Shown piece by piece: positions 48,068-58,942 of a stretch of DNA of 64,000 nucleotides. The notes beneath the pieces were generated by a model that had not been told where the DNA came from, made no database searches, and was given only the letters and a program-made list of their open reading frames with translations. Made by a program: the position numbers and the translations under genes. Source of the DNA: Nicotiana tabacum (Eukaryota > Streptophyta > Magnoliopsida > Solanales > Solanaceae); the NCBI RefSeq assembly GCF_000715075.1, contig NC_134081.1, forward strand, positions 65,491,653 through 65,555,652, read 5' to 3'. The first letter of the stretch is position 1; each line of letters starts with the position of its first letter.

Positions 48068-50836
48068 TGTAACGACCCGGCCAGTCGTTTTGAGAGTTGT
48101 AGCCCCATTCCCCCATTTACTATTCATTCCCTCCTTAATTATTGTTATGTAGCTTGCCAGGGTAGTTGGTTCGGGTCTGGGGAGACTTCGGAATGAGTTG
48201 AGATACTTAGTCTCAAAGTTGGAAGCTTAAGTTGAAATGCTTGACCTATGTCTAAACATCTACGAACTGGGGTTTTGATGGTTCAGTTAGCTCCGTTGGG
48301 TAATTTCGTACTAAGGAGTATGTCCAGATTGCGAATTCGAGGTCCGTAGTTGAAATAAGCTTGAAATGGCGAAAGTTGGAAATTTTGAAGTTTGACCGAG
48401 AGTGGAATTTGTAGTTACCGAGTCCAGATTGGGGTTCCGGGAGTTGGAGTAGGTCCGTGGTGTCATTTATGACTTGTGTGCAAAATCTGATAGGTTTATC
48501 GGATGTGATTTGATAGGTTTCGGCATCGAATATAGAAGTTAGAAGTTCAAAAGTTCATTAGGCTTGAATCGATGCGTGACTCGTGGTTTTAGCATTGTTT
48601 GATGTGATTTGAAGGTTCGACTAAGTTCGTATCGTATTTTTGGACCGGTTGGTATATTCGGTTGAGGTCCCGGGGGCCTCGTGTGGAGTTCGGATAATTA
48701 TCGGTGAGAAGCAGCATGTGCGCACCAACCATCGCAGAAGCGGCCAAGAGTGGAGCTGGGCAGCGCTCGCAGCTGCGAAGGGTTTGCCCGCGCCAGCAAG
48801 GTCGCAAGTACAAAGTGATGAACGCAGAAGCGGAGTTGGCCAGGGAGAGTTTGCGCAGGTGCGATGGGAATTTCGCACCTACGAGAGCGCAAATATGGAG
48901 GCAGGATCGCAGAAGCGAAGGGAGCCTTTGAGGCATGTCTGCGGAAGCGGGGGAATTTCCACAAAAGTGGAACCGCATGTGCGGTTAAGTATTCTGTATA
49001 AGCGAAAAGGGCTGGGAACGTTTTCTGTATTAAAATCGAGGGTTCCGTGATTTTCATCATTTTGAACATTTCATGCTTAGGGTTTGGAAATATTTGAGAG
49101 GGATTTCGAAGGGATTCTTGAAGTAAGTCCATTGTGGTCAAATTTATTCAATAATTATGTTTCCTCATTGATTGTCCCATCTAGATTGTGTGGTTTTGAG
49201 GTGTAATTTTGAAGTTTGAGGCTAGGGATTTTGAGATTTTAAATTAGGGATTTGGGTGTTGATTTGGTGTTGGCTTTTGGTAAATTTGGTATGGTTGGAC
49301 TCGTGGTTGAATGGGCTTCCGGATTTTGTGACTTTTATTGGATTCCGATACATGGGCCCGGTGGGCCGACTTTTGAGTTGACTTTTTAACTTTTGATTAA
49401 GAACTTAGTATCTTCTTATGGAATTGATTCCTTTAGCTCGTGTTGATTGTATCGAAATGTTTGTGGCTAGATTTGAGGCATTTGGAGGCCGTTTCGCGAG
49501 GTAAGGGATTGTTGGAGTAGAGCTTCGCACAGTTTGAAGTAAGTAACACTTCTAAACTTGGTTCGGATGGTAAGAAACCCTGAATTTCGTGTTTTGTGAT
49601 TGGTGTTGAGGTGACGCATGTGCTAGGTGGAGGGCACGTAGACGTGCGTCATAAGAATTGTGACTTGGTCGATTCCATGAAACTAAATAGTTGATTAATC
49701 TTGTTGTTACCCGTATTTTTACCATGTGTTAGAGCAATTGAGTGGTCAATCATGTTAGAAATCCTGCTTAGGCTACATGTTGGTACTGTTGGTCCCTTAG
49801 AGGTCGTGTTGCATGTTGAATTATTTGAGCTAATTGCCATTTGTTGTAAGTCACAACTATTATTTGCATATTATTTCTTGGTCTTTGTTGTCCTTTACTT
49901 GATACATCATATCATTATTGTTTGGGCTGAATAACATGATTCTGGAGAGCCCGAGAGACTGAAGAGATTAGTTACTGAGTGAGACTGGGGGTCTATTGTG
50001 AGTGATGTTTATGGGATCGGATTGTACACCGTAGCAGGCTTTATTGATTCATGCCAGGATTTAGCTTATTATAGTGCTTGGGCTGGATCGGCCCCTCCGA
50101 AGTCTGCACATCCACAGTGGGCGCAATTGCTAGTCGTTATTTACATTTATGCTGGATCTGCCCTGGTTTATTTGCATTTGGCCTGGATCTGCCCTGTTTT
50201 ACTTGCATTTGGGCTGGATCTGCCATGTTCTGTGTTGTGTTTTATTGCAAATCTGAAAGCATGTCTAAATTCTTGTACCTCTACTTGTTAAATTATGAAT
50301 TTCTGAGTTATCACTGTCATATTTTCTGTAACTTTCCGTACTGTTAAATGTTGAAAGTGGGCTGTAATATTTGAACTCGTCACTGCTTTCATTCCAAAGA
50401 TTAGATTTGTTACTTATTCAGTCAGTTGTACTCACGCTACACCCTGCACCTCGTGTGTAGATCCAGGTGTTTCTGATCACGGCGGTTGCTCATTTGCTGA
50501 GTCCAGACCTTCGGAGATCATCAAGGTAGTTGCTTGGCATCTGCAGACATTGACTCTCCTCCCTTATCTTTCTGTTTACTTGTTCAGATTTACTTTCTAG
50601 TAAGTGTACCAGACTATGTCATTATGTAGATACTTATGTACTCAGTGACACCCCAGTTTTGGGAAGACTTTATGTATTGAGTATTGATATTTTATCCTAT
50701 TTTTATGAGATTTTTCCTTTATTTAGACTGGTTTAGCGTATTTCAAATATTAAAGTGTTGGAAAAGTCTGAGCAGTCGGCTTGCCTAGTACCATGATAGG
50801 TGTCATCACGACAGGTTGGGGTTTTAGGTCGTGACA
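48068..50836 (+). repeat. LTR C, complete 3' LTR
   Basis: 2769 bp, from TGTAACGACCCGG to GTCGTGACA, then TTTGG. It preserves the terminal ~165 bp (TTATGTATTGAG to the end) that A and B lack. Confidence 0.95.
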
Positions 50837-50841
50837 TTTGG

Positions 50842-53657
50842 CCAACCTGAATATGATAATTCTAGAATCTCTTTGACCACACCATAATAATCACCTTTAA
50901 CACATACCCCACTTTTATTGTTTTTTTTATAGTTGGAGCATTCCTCGTTGTGAAATTTGTAACCATTCACAAAATACTTAGACATAGTTATAACTGAAGG
51001 TTCATGTCCCTAAAATATATCTTTCAAAAATTGATTAACATTGTTGTTTAGATTATTGACCTACATGTAGTGTTAATAAAATCACAAATTAGCAAGTATA
51101 TTTACAAGTGACCAAGTATGTATATTCGCATGTGAGAAAGTATGTAAGTTTCACTTACACACTCTTTAAACCATGCCTCAAATGTATAATATACAGTATC
51201 ATGGCCAAATTGACTCACGAAGTCACTAAGCGACACATTGAAAATTTTGTTAGTTGCATCAGCCTAATTAAATAATAGTCCATGTAAATCAATCATATGT
51301 CAACACTTACTTAAGAAAGGGTTGAACTTCCGGACAATTTAGCAATACATGATTTGAAGTTAATTAGTACTCTATACTACTTAGGCCCCTTTTTGAACGA
51401 TCTTTAGAGCCTCGGCCTATTTGATTGAATATGTACATTGGTGGATATAATGGATCATTCTCAATCACGACATTGTGCCGATTGGGCCTATTTCTAGCAC
51501 ATGGCACATGACTATCAAAGTAGTAAGAAAACAAATTGGTAGTTTCTTTTGCAAGATAGGCTTCGTATATGGATCCTGCAATCCTATTCCTCTGTTTGAT
51601 ATATCGTTTACACTTGCCGATAGTCCTGCACATTGTCATATTAAACGATAACTTTAAAGAAAATTACAAGAATGAATCAAGGTTAGATCATTACCTCTTA
51701 AATGGATACATCTACCTGCATTGAACCGGCCCTCCAAGTCGCACCTCATGTACAAGGTGAATTGGAAGGTGTTCCATCACATCAAAAAAACCATATGAAA
51801 AAATCATTTCTGGCTTATTACTGATTACAGGAATATTCCGATTCATTTGAAATAAGTTTTCTTCCCTTAATGTGGTAGAACATAAGTCTTTGAAGAATAA
51901 ACTTATCTCAGTGATGGATTTTCAAATATTTTCAGGCAAACCACAAAATGCGATAGGGATTAGAATTTCCATGAAGATATGACAGTCATGGCTTTTCATA
52001 TGAGTCGGCTTTCCTTCAACCATATCGACACGTTTTCCCAGGTTCAAAGCATAGCCCTCAGGCATCTTTAGTTTCGTAACCCACTCACAAATCTATCGTC
52101 TTTGTTCCAAAGTGAATGTGTAGTTGGCCTTGGGTTTGAACACCTTATCATTGTTCGCAGACTGCAAATGTACTTTAGGTCGCCTGCAATATTCTTGTAA
52201 GTCCAGCCTAACCTTCGGGTTATCTTTTTCTTTATTCTTATTATCCATCACCGTGTTGAATAAATTGTTAAAATAGTTCTTCTAAATATGTATGACATCA
52301 AGATTGTGTATTAGAAGATTATCCTTCTAATATGACAACTCCCAAAATGTGCTCTGTTTTGTCTAGTTATGGGTAACACCATATCCGGAAAATCTAGAAG
52401 GTGGTGCCTCGGTAACTTTAGTGAAGTTCCGAGCCTTCTCCTAAATTTTCTCACCGGACAAAATTGGAGGTGAAAAATCATGTTCAACTGTATTCTTTTT
52501 GAATTCATTCTTCATCCTTCTAAATTCATGCTCAACTGGCTAGAACTGACGATGACAATCAAACCATGACTGCTTTTGGCCATGTCTTAAAATGAACGCT
52601 TTACCATTTTTCATGCAGTAAGGACAAGCTCACTTTCCAGCAGTCATCCACCCAGACAGCATTCTATACACAGGAAAATCATTAATGGTCCACACTAAAT
52701 TAGTACGCAAGTTGAAATTTTGCTTAGTTGATATGTCACATGTCTCAACTCCATCATACCACAACTGTTTTAGCTCATAAATCAGAGGTTATAAATATAC
52801 ATCAATTAAACTCTTTAGATTGGGGGGACCGGGAATAACACAATTTAAAAAATTATATGGACTAGTCATAAACATTTCAGGCGAAAGATTATAAGGCGCA
52901 ATAAAGACTAACCAGCATGAATATAGTGTTGTAAAAACAGAAAATAGCGTGAAACTATCAGCACACAAACCCAATCTAACATTGCTAGGTTCACTAGAAT
53001 AATCCAGATACGTCCTATCAAAATGCTTCCAAGCTTCCCCATATGAAGGATGACACATAACACCGGGCGGTCTTCTATTTTCACAGTGCCATCTCATATG
53101 AGGAGCAGAACTCATCAATGCGTACAACATCTTTAATCTAGGAATAATAGGTAAATAATGCATTGACTTCACAACAACCTTCTTCGCGCTGGAAACCCGC
53201 TTAAAATGAGGTTTTTCACAAAATTTACAACTGATTTGATACTTAATAGTCTAACCGCAACAGACAATTGAGAGTGCACACTCCCTTCACATAGTGGACG
53301 ACTAGTGGCCTCTAACTGTTCATAAAAATATTTTGCCTCTTCGTTAGGATCTTGTTCAACACTTTCATGGGGTTCAAACTTGAAGTGCATCTCAAAAGCA
53401 TCTGCAACCATTTCATGGTATCTAGGATGTTGAACGTTATTCCCCACCGACCTACTACTTTCACCAACAACTATGTTATGAAATACACCATCACTACCAT
53501 CAACCTCTCCATGATTAGTCCACACAAAATAATTATCCATAAACCCCTTTTTATAAAGATAAGTCTTAACATCCTCCGATCCCAAAAAATGCAAACACTT
53601 GCACTTCACACAAGGACACCTAATCATCCCTCCAAACTGAAATGGTTCAAGTGACAT
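50842..53657 (-). pseudogene. CACTA Tnp2-type transposase, N-terminal to DUF4216 part
   Basis: Minus strand from about 53657. A transposase-associated zinc-like domain comes first (CPCVKCKCLHFLGSEDVKTYL), then the Tnp2 core (53172-52789: MRWHCENRR, GEAWKHFD, NVRLGLCADSF). A region with many stops follows (52700-51700), then a segment like the C-terminal domain after Tnp2 (51639-51364: RNRIAGSIYEAYLAKE). The DUF4216 start (AWFKECV near 51170, YFVNGYKFH near 50970) runs straight into the retrotransposon insertion at 50841. Tnp2 is the CACTA transposase that binds the termini and cuts. At least a dozen stops and shifts make this copy non-functional. Confidence 0.85.
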
Positions 53658-54506
53658 TGCATGCCTAATAAATTCATTAACCCCTTCTATAAATTCCTCT
53701 CTAAAAAACTGGCGATTAGGATAATTTCAATTATACATCCAACTATGATATTTAATCTACACAAATGACAAATAAATTGAATGTTATATTAATTGAGTAT
53801 TCAAATTAATTTATAGTTTAAGTTACATAATAAACTTTAGTAACAATACTGTTATAACTCTATCATTAATGATAATTAGACTCGCTAGAACAATGAATTA
53901 GTTATGCTATTCAATTAGACTAACTCAATTAGATTAGTTGATATTGTCGTTATAAATTAATATATACATTAAATAATTTAAATGCATAAATTTGAGTTCT
54001 ATTAAGAGCCATAAGTTCATAATTTAAGATTCCCTAAACCCTAGAGTTAACATTTTTTGGATCTAATATAGTTTAAACCTTTCTGGGATCAATTAGAGTT
54101 ACAATGTAGTTAACTTTAATTACAATGTACTTAATTCTAAATCTAATGTAGTTCAAACCAAAAATCCTAAAAATATTGTAATGTTAGGTAGTTCAAATCT
54201 AAATCTAAAGTAGTTCAAAAACCCTATTTAGTCACATAAATCCAAAATACGCAAAAATCTTAAACAATTGCATAAAATTATATTCCAAAAATTAAAAATT
54301 TAAAAGCCAATAAGGCAGATTACTAACCTTGAAAGAGAATGGCAGTGGTGGTGGCGCCGAGGAGGGGAATGGCAGTGGTGGTGGTGGCGGCGGCTGGGAC
54401 GCAGACGTGAGAGAGGAGAAGTGGGGCTTCGATTTTGGTTGTGGGTGACTTGATTTTGGGTGGGATTAGGCCAAAATTCTGTAGGGAGGGAAGATGGAGG
54501 AGAGAT

Positions 54507-54574
<68 letters not shown>

Positions 54575-54600
54575 TGAAAATGGGGAAGAAACCCATCTGG
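53658..54600. other. CACTA region upstream of the transposase
   Basis: AT-rich, no gene. It contains the GA microsatellite at 54510-54568. A proline/histidine-rich minus-strand ORF (54300-54596) is a translation of the GA repeat and adjacent GGTGGTGG repeats, not a plausible protein. Confidence 0.6.
54510..54568. repeat. (GA)n microsatellite, about 29 units
   Basis: Uninterrupted GA dinucleotides, about 850 bp upstream of the transposase start in its direction of reading. Confidence 0.97.
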
Positions 54601-55374
54601 ATGTCGTCTAATTAACAGATTACCGACCGACTTCGGTCGGAAATTTCGGTCGGTATTGCTAAAAAAGGTTTGACCGTTTGGCCTCACAAATACCGACCGA
54701 AATCGGTTGGAAACTAACTTTTAAAAAATTTAATAATATTTTTTTATTAAATACTTATCAACATCTTACAAAAGTTGTACCACACAAAAAATTTTATTCT
54801 TAGCATTTTGCACACTTAATATATGCTTTCTTTCTTAATTTATACCTTAATGCACCCGATACTGGTCAATTTTGTGTTTAAACACTGTAATAAAATAATA
54901 TATAATTAAATTTATATATAGCACTACATCTTAAGTTTTACCATAGCATTACATCAATGATACACTTTATAATCTATTTACTAAGACACTAAGTGTGTCA
55001 TAGCATATTGGATACAACGACTATATCAATTACACTCGATCAATTATATATATAATATTTATCATCTGTGTGCTTTCATATAAATTACACTTCATATTCG
55101 TATGGGCGTCCTTTCATATAAATTACACTTCATATCTGTATACGTGTAATATATTATAATAGAATGTATGATTTTATTCATTTATGATAATTTACACATA
55201 CATATATATGACAAGCGTTGATGCCTTAAGTTATTCTCAACTGTTCGTTACATCGCTAGAATGCTTGATCGCTGAAAAAATAAGAAAATAAATCTTGAAG
55301 TTTAAGTGAACATTTTAAACATTCAAATGTTCCGGTATAATGAGTGACTAGATGTTCCACGATGTGTACAATCG

Positions 55375-55832
55375 ACAGAGTCTTGAATATTTTATTCTCG
55401 ATCACCTTATTAGTACTTTGCTCGAATACTTCATTAGTGGATCAATTAAAATTTCAATTATATTCTATTAAAACTTATTATAACACATTTAAAATCAAAG
55501 TGTATAGTTCTATAAGATGTAGTGCTATATTAATACTTACGTTATAGCAACAATAACATAAGTATACTTATATTACTGCTATATTAAAATTTAAGTTGTA
55601 GCAACAACAACATATTAATACTTATATTAATGCTATATTAATACTTATGGTATTGTTGCTAATACTTAAGTATTAATATAGCACTACATCTTATAGAACT
55701 ATACACTTTATTTTAAAATGTGTTATAGTAAGTTTTAATCGAGTAAAATTGAATTTTCAATTGATCCACTGATGAAGTATCCGAGCAAAGTACTAATAAG
55801 GTGATCAAGAATAAAATATTCAAGATTCTGTG
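55375..55832. repeat. long inverted repeat (arms ~200 bp)
   Basis: The left arm starts ACAGAGTCTTGAATATTTTA. The reverse complement of the right arm starts ACAGAATCTTGAATATTTTA, and the match continues with few mismatches to about 55590 and 55620. The AT-rich centre repeats GCTATATTAATACTTA. The structure could fold into a hairpin if transcribed. Confidence 0.88.
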
Positions 55833-55857
55833 TGTGTGTGTGTGTGTGTATATATAT

Positions 55858-55898
<41 letters not shown>

Positions 55899-55907
55899 TG
55901 TGTATAA
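55829..55907. repeat. (TG)n microsatellite with TATATA interruption
   Basis: TG dinucleotide runs broken by TATATATG and TATG, directly abutting the inverted repeat. Confidence 0.95.
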
Positions 55908-56342
55908 TTTATATTATTAAATATATGTAGATTGTAAATAAAAATAATTTAACAATAATACTGACCGAATTCAGTGAGTAAATTAATAATAATTTAAAAA
56001 ATTTATTTTTGTTATGGAAAAAAAACAATTGACCCTCGGCGAGAAAAAATAAATTAAAATTTTTGACTGATTTCGGTCGGTATACTTGAAATTTTATAAT
56101 TAAACTCTTTTTTGGTAGATAATATGCAAGTCTAACCAGGTCTTGGTCAAAGATTGACCGATTTCCGACCGACATCGGTCGAAATTTTTATGTGTGTCAA
56201 ATGTAGCAGTGTTTTTTTATTGTGGGACCACTTTTTCCGACCGATGGTGGTCGATATCTTTGTGTGAAATTTTTTCTTTGACTTTTGTGACCAATTTAAC
56301 TATTTTCAACCGATTTCGGTCGGTATGTTGTGGACGGGTTTT

Positions 56343-56360
56343 GGCAGTTTTCTAGTAGTT
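56343..56360 (-). repeat. CACTA right terminal inverted repeat
   Basis: GGCAGTTTTCTAGTAGTT, followed by the TTT duplication at 56361-56363. It is the inverted partner of 20577-20594. Confidence 0.88.
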
Positions 56361-56363
56361 TTT

Positions 56364-58546
56364 AGCCTTTGCAATTTCAGCATTATGGTCAAAACCCTCT
56401 TGTCTAGCTTCAGTCAAAGTCTCAAAGAGAGTATTCAAGAAAGCCCAACTAACACCAAGTGTTAACTGGTCTTCAAGGGCCTCGTAATCCTTCTCCCACT
56501 GCTCAATTTCAGTTTTCAACTCTTCTTTTTCTGCTTCTGAAGCTTTATAAGATGTCTTCAAAGGAGTAAGAGAACTCTCAAGGAACTGAATCTTGTCTGT
56601 TGAGGCACGAAGGTCTTCTTGTGTCTGGGTAAGCATTTGTACCAGATCACCCGCGTATGCCTCTTTTTGGTTAAGGAGCTCTTTCAAGCTTCTTATTTCT
56701 TCAGTTGCCTTGAAGTGTTGTTCAACGAAGAATGATTCCAATCTCTCCTTGCCTTTTTTGGCTTGATTGGAGGAAGCTTTCAAAATCGCTAGTTTGGCGG
56801 TAATTATCTTCAATTGTTGTTCTAAATCTCTCTTCTCCTCGGCAAGAACGTATTTCTCCAGTTGCAGGCCTTCGAATTGCTTTTTCCAATTATCAGCCTC
56901 AGTACGCAACTCAATTACCTATTGATCCGTCCAAGAAATCCTTCTCATAAGCTTTGTACCTTTCAAATTGATCTATAAAAAGACAAAACAAGGGGAAATA
57001 CGAATATGAAAGGAAGGAGAGAAAAGTAAAGAGAATAAAGATATACCTTGAGGGAAGAATGGATGATGTCATTCATCAAGGTCAAAGAACTCTAACCCTC
57101 AAGCTTTTTTCTTTCCACGGGACTAAGCAATGGTTTTAGCCATATAGCAGCTTGATTGGACTTTTTCAACAGATTCTTACCATCGGGGACTTCAATCAGA
57201 ACTTTTTTTTTATACCCCGTCTACTGCTAGAAGGCTCAGCTTCTTCACGAGGAGCAGCAGCGGGGGCAACCACTGGGTGACTGTAGGCAGAGAAACAAGG
57301 GGATTAACAGCGAGAGCAACTGACGTCATCGGAAGAGAGGGAAGTGGCGACTCTTCACAGATAGGACCAAACTCTTCTTCACCCTTAAAACATTGGGTAA
57401 AGAACCTATCAACAGGACTTGAGGGGTGGTTATCAAGGTTACCAGCATCTTCATCAGAGATATTCAAATGGATATTCTCTGGCTCATCAACGAGACTAAA
57501 AGAATCGAACTTGGAGCGGGATATTGAGAGATATAGGCTTCATAATTTGGAACCACGTGCCTTCTGACTCGTGGCTTCCTCACTAAGGAACCTTCTTCGG
57601 TTTCCTTTTCATCTTCAAAACCCCGGACTTCAGCATTCCTCCTCTTGGAGGAAGACACGCTGAAAATTTGTTCTTGTGTAGATGGAAAACCCTAAAAAAA
57701 GTAAAAACTATATGCATTAAAAGGAAAGAACAAACAAAGAGAAAGGAAACCATGGGAAAAAAAATTTACCGTGAGTCTTCACTTTTCATCCAAATTTCTG
57801 TGAAAGAAATTTTCAGGATCTCTTATCCATGGGAGCAGTGGTCAACATTTTTTCTACCCAAGCACAGAAATCAGAAATTTCTTCAAAAACTTCCATGGTT
57901 GCTAAATATATGAACAAACATTCATGTAAAGAAAAATAAAACATCAAGAAAAGTAAGGAAAAAAAAAAGGAGGAAAAATACTTACGTGCAAAGTTTTACT
58001 TTTAAGGAAAGGGCATGTTTTCATCACCCACTAACCCACGAGTGTGGGTAGCAACGAATCGAGCATACCAGCCATGGTCACGGTCATCCTCGGGGCTAAC
58101 TAAAACCCTTTTACTTCTAGCCAAGAGGGAAAAGTCTCCTTCACGAAATAATTTTTTGGAGAATATAAGTGGAGCAAGTGACAGAAGGTAAAAGGGGCAA
58201 AAACTAAACCCGACAAGCAGCAAATGCTATGGAAGAAACTTGTTTTTTCATAGCTTCGCGATCTCATACGAAAGAAAACTCTTGTGGGACAATCTCAGAA
58301 ACAATAGGTTCACACATGGGTTCGTTCTGATCCCTTCCCTTAGAGGAAGATTTAGGGGTTAAGGGAGCTTTAGCCCTAGAAGAAGATGGTTTAACAGTAC
58401 TACTTTGAGGAGTAGAACTACAAGTAGATAGTGAACCTAAACTACGGAGTCTGCCACCTAGGGGCAGTAGAAGGAGCAAGTTCATCAACGATCACCACTT
58501 TATGAGGGTCTGGCATTGAAGAAGGATTTTGAGAACGTGAAGACAT
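56364..58546 (-). pseudogene. Tat antisense ORF (coiled-coil protein of unknown function)
   Basis: On the minus strand, opposite to gag-pol, frames run from ATG 58546 (MSSRSQNPSSMPDPHKVVIV) through 58488-58264 and 58223-58002 (RDHGWYARFVATHTRGLVGD). They continue at 57658-57210 into 56909-56364, which is a long heptad-rich coiled coil (for example EEKRDLEQQLKIITAKLAIL). AT-rich gaps between the pieces look like introns or decayed sequence, and stops interrupt the N-terminal part. The frame continues across the CACTA insertion at 20573. Tat-lineage elements of several plants carry an antisense ORF at this place. Its function is not established and I do not assign one. Confidence 0.72.
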
Positions 58547-58651
58547 CTTTAATGGTAGAAATACAAGTAAAAGATGAAGAAATACAAGAAAAAGTTAAGA
58601 AGATGAATGCAAGGAAGAAGAAAGAGACTTTCGAAGTCGAGTTAGATGAGG

Positions 58652-58659
58652 TATTTATA
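58652..58659 (-). promoter_or_regulatory. TATA box for the antisense ORF
   Basis: The minus strand reads CCTATAAATACC, about 106 bp upstream of the antisense ATG at 58546. This spacing fits a short leader. The sequence match is clear; promoter activity is inference. Confidence 0.6.
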
Positions 58660-58929
58660 GGGGAAAGTAATTGTCATTAGGATTGATCATTATGAACTAT
58701 CATCATAGAGCCGTAACTTCATGACTGATGCAGCCGCAGAAAAAACCTAAAAAGGCGTTGTAAACAGCAGAGCCAATTACAATGAGACACGTGTCTTGAG
58801 CATTAAGTAGGTATGATGTATGTCACATCGGTCCTGAAAAGGCATTATGTTATTCGAGAAAAGACGGCAAGGAATTCCCGCCATAAATGCTTACCACTTC
58901 CCGATATTCAGTTGAGAATATTCAGAAAG

Positions 58930-58942
58930 TATGGGGGAGGAC
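58930..58942 (+). promoter_or_regulatory. polypurine tract of the Tat element
   Basis: ATGGGGGAGGAC sits immediately before the 3' LTR. Confidence 0.8.

Larger units (their letters stand above)
33416..50836 (+). mobile_element. Tandem chromovirus (LTR-INT-LTR-INT-LTR) nested in CACTA
   Basis: 17.4 kb bounded by TTTGG duplications (33411-33415 and 50837-50841). The order is LTR A (33416-36021, 3' end missing), internal 1 (36053-40390), LTR B (40391-43698, chimeric, 3' end missing), internal 2 (43730-48067), LTR C (48068-50836, complete, ends GTCGTGACA). Both internal units are exactly 4338 bp and share the same disabling mutations. A single target duplication surrounds the whole array, so one insertion was later duplicated in place. 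Confidence 0.95.
54620..56340. repeat. CACTA right subterminal region with ACCGA palindromes
   Basis: The motif CCGACCGAAATCGGTCGG and variants occur near 54622-54660, 54692, 55962, 56067, 56155, 56240 and 56305, mirroring the left end. Between about 54720 and 55960 lies AT-rich DNA with a long inverted repeat and a TG microsatellite. Confidence 0.85.
20577..56360 (-). mobile_element. CACTA (En/Spm) DNA transposon, inserted in Tat, carrying two retrotransposons
   Basis: Imperfect 18-bp terminal inverted repeats (20577-20594 and 56343-56360) match at 15 of 18 positions and follow the CACTA pattern ACTACTRGAAAA. TTT duplications lie at 20574-20576 and 56361-56363. Subterminal arrays of an ACCGA-type palindrome occur at both ends. 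Its genes read leftward: a Tnp2-type transposase with associated domains (53657 to 50842, continuing at 33410) and a PTTA/TnpA-like second gene (about 32690-31740). Net of the two insertions it is about 8.06 kb. The first base of each terminus is A, not the canonical C. Confidence 0.92.

Noticed and set aside
48589..49141. Minus-strand ORFs in LTR C (with copies at 41-41.4 kb) as genes
   Set aside because: They are antisense to the CGCAGAAGCG-rich LTR segment and recur only with the LTR.
54300..54687. Ser/Leu-rich and Pro/His-rich minus-strand proteins
   Set aside because: They are translations of the (GA)n microsatellite and adjacent GGT repeats.
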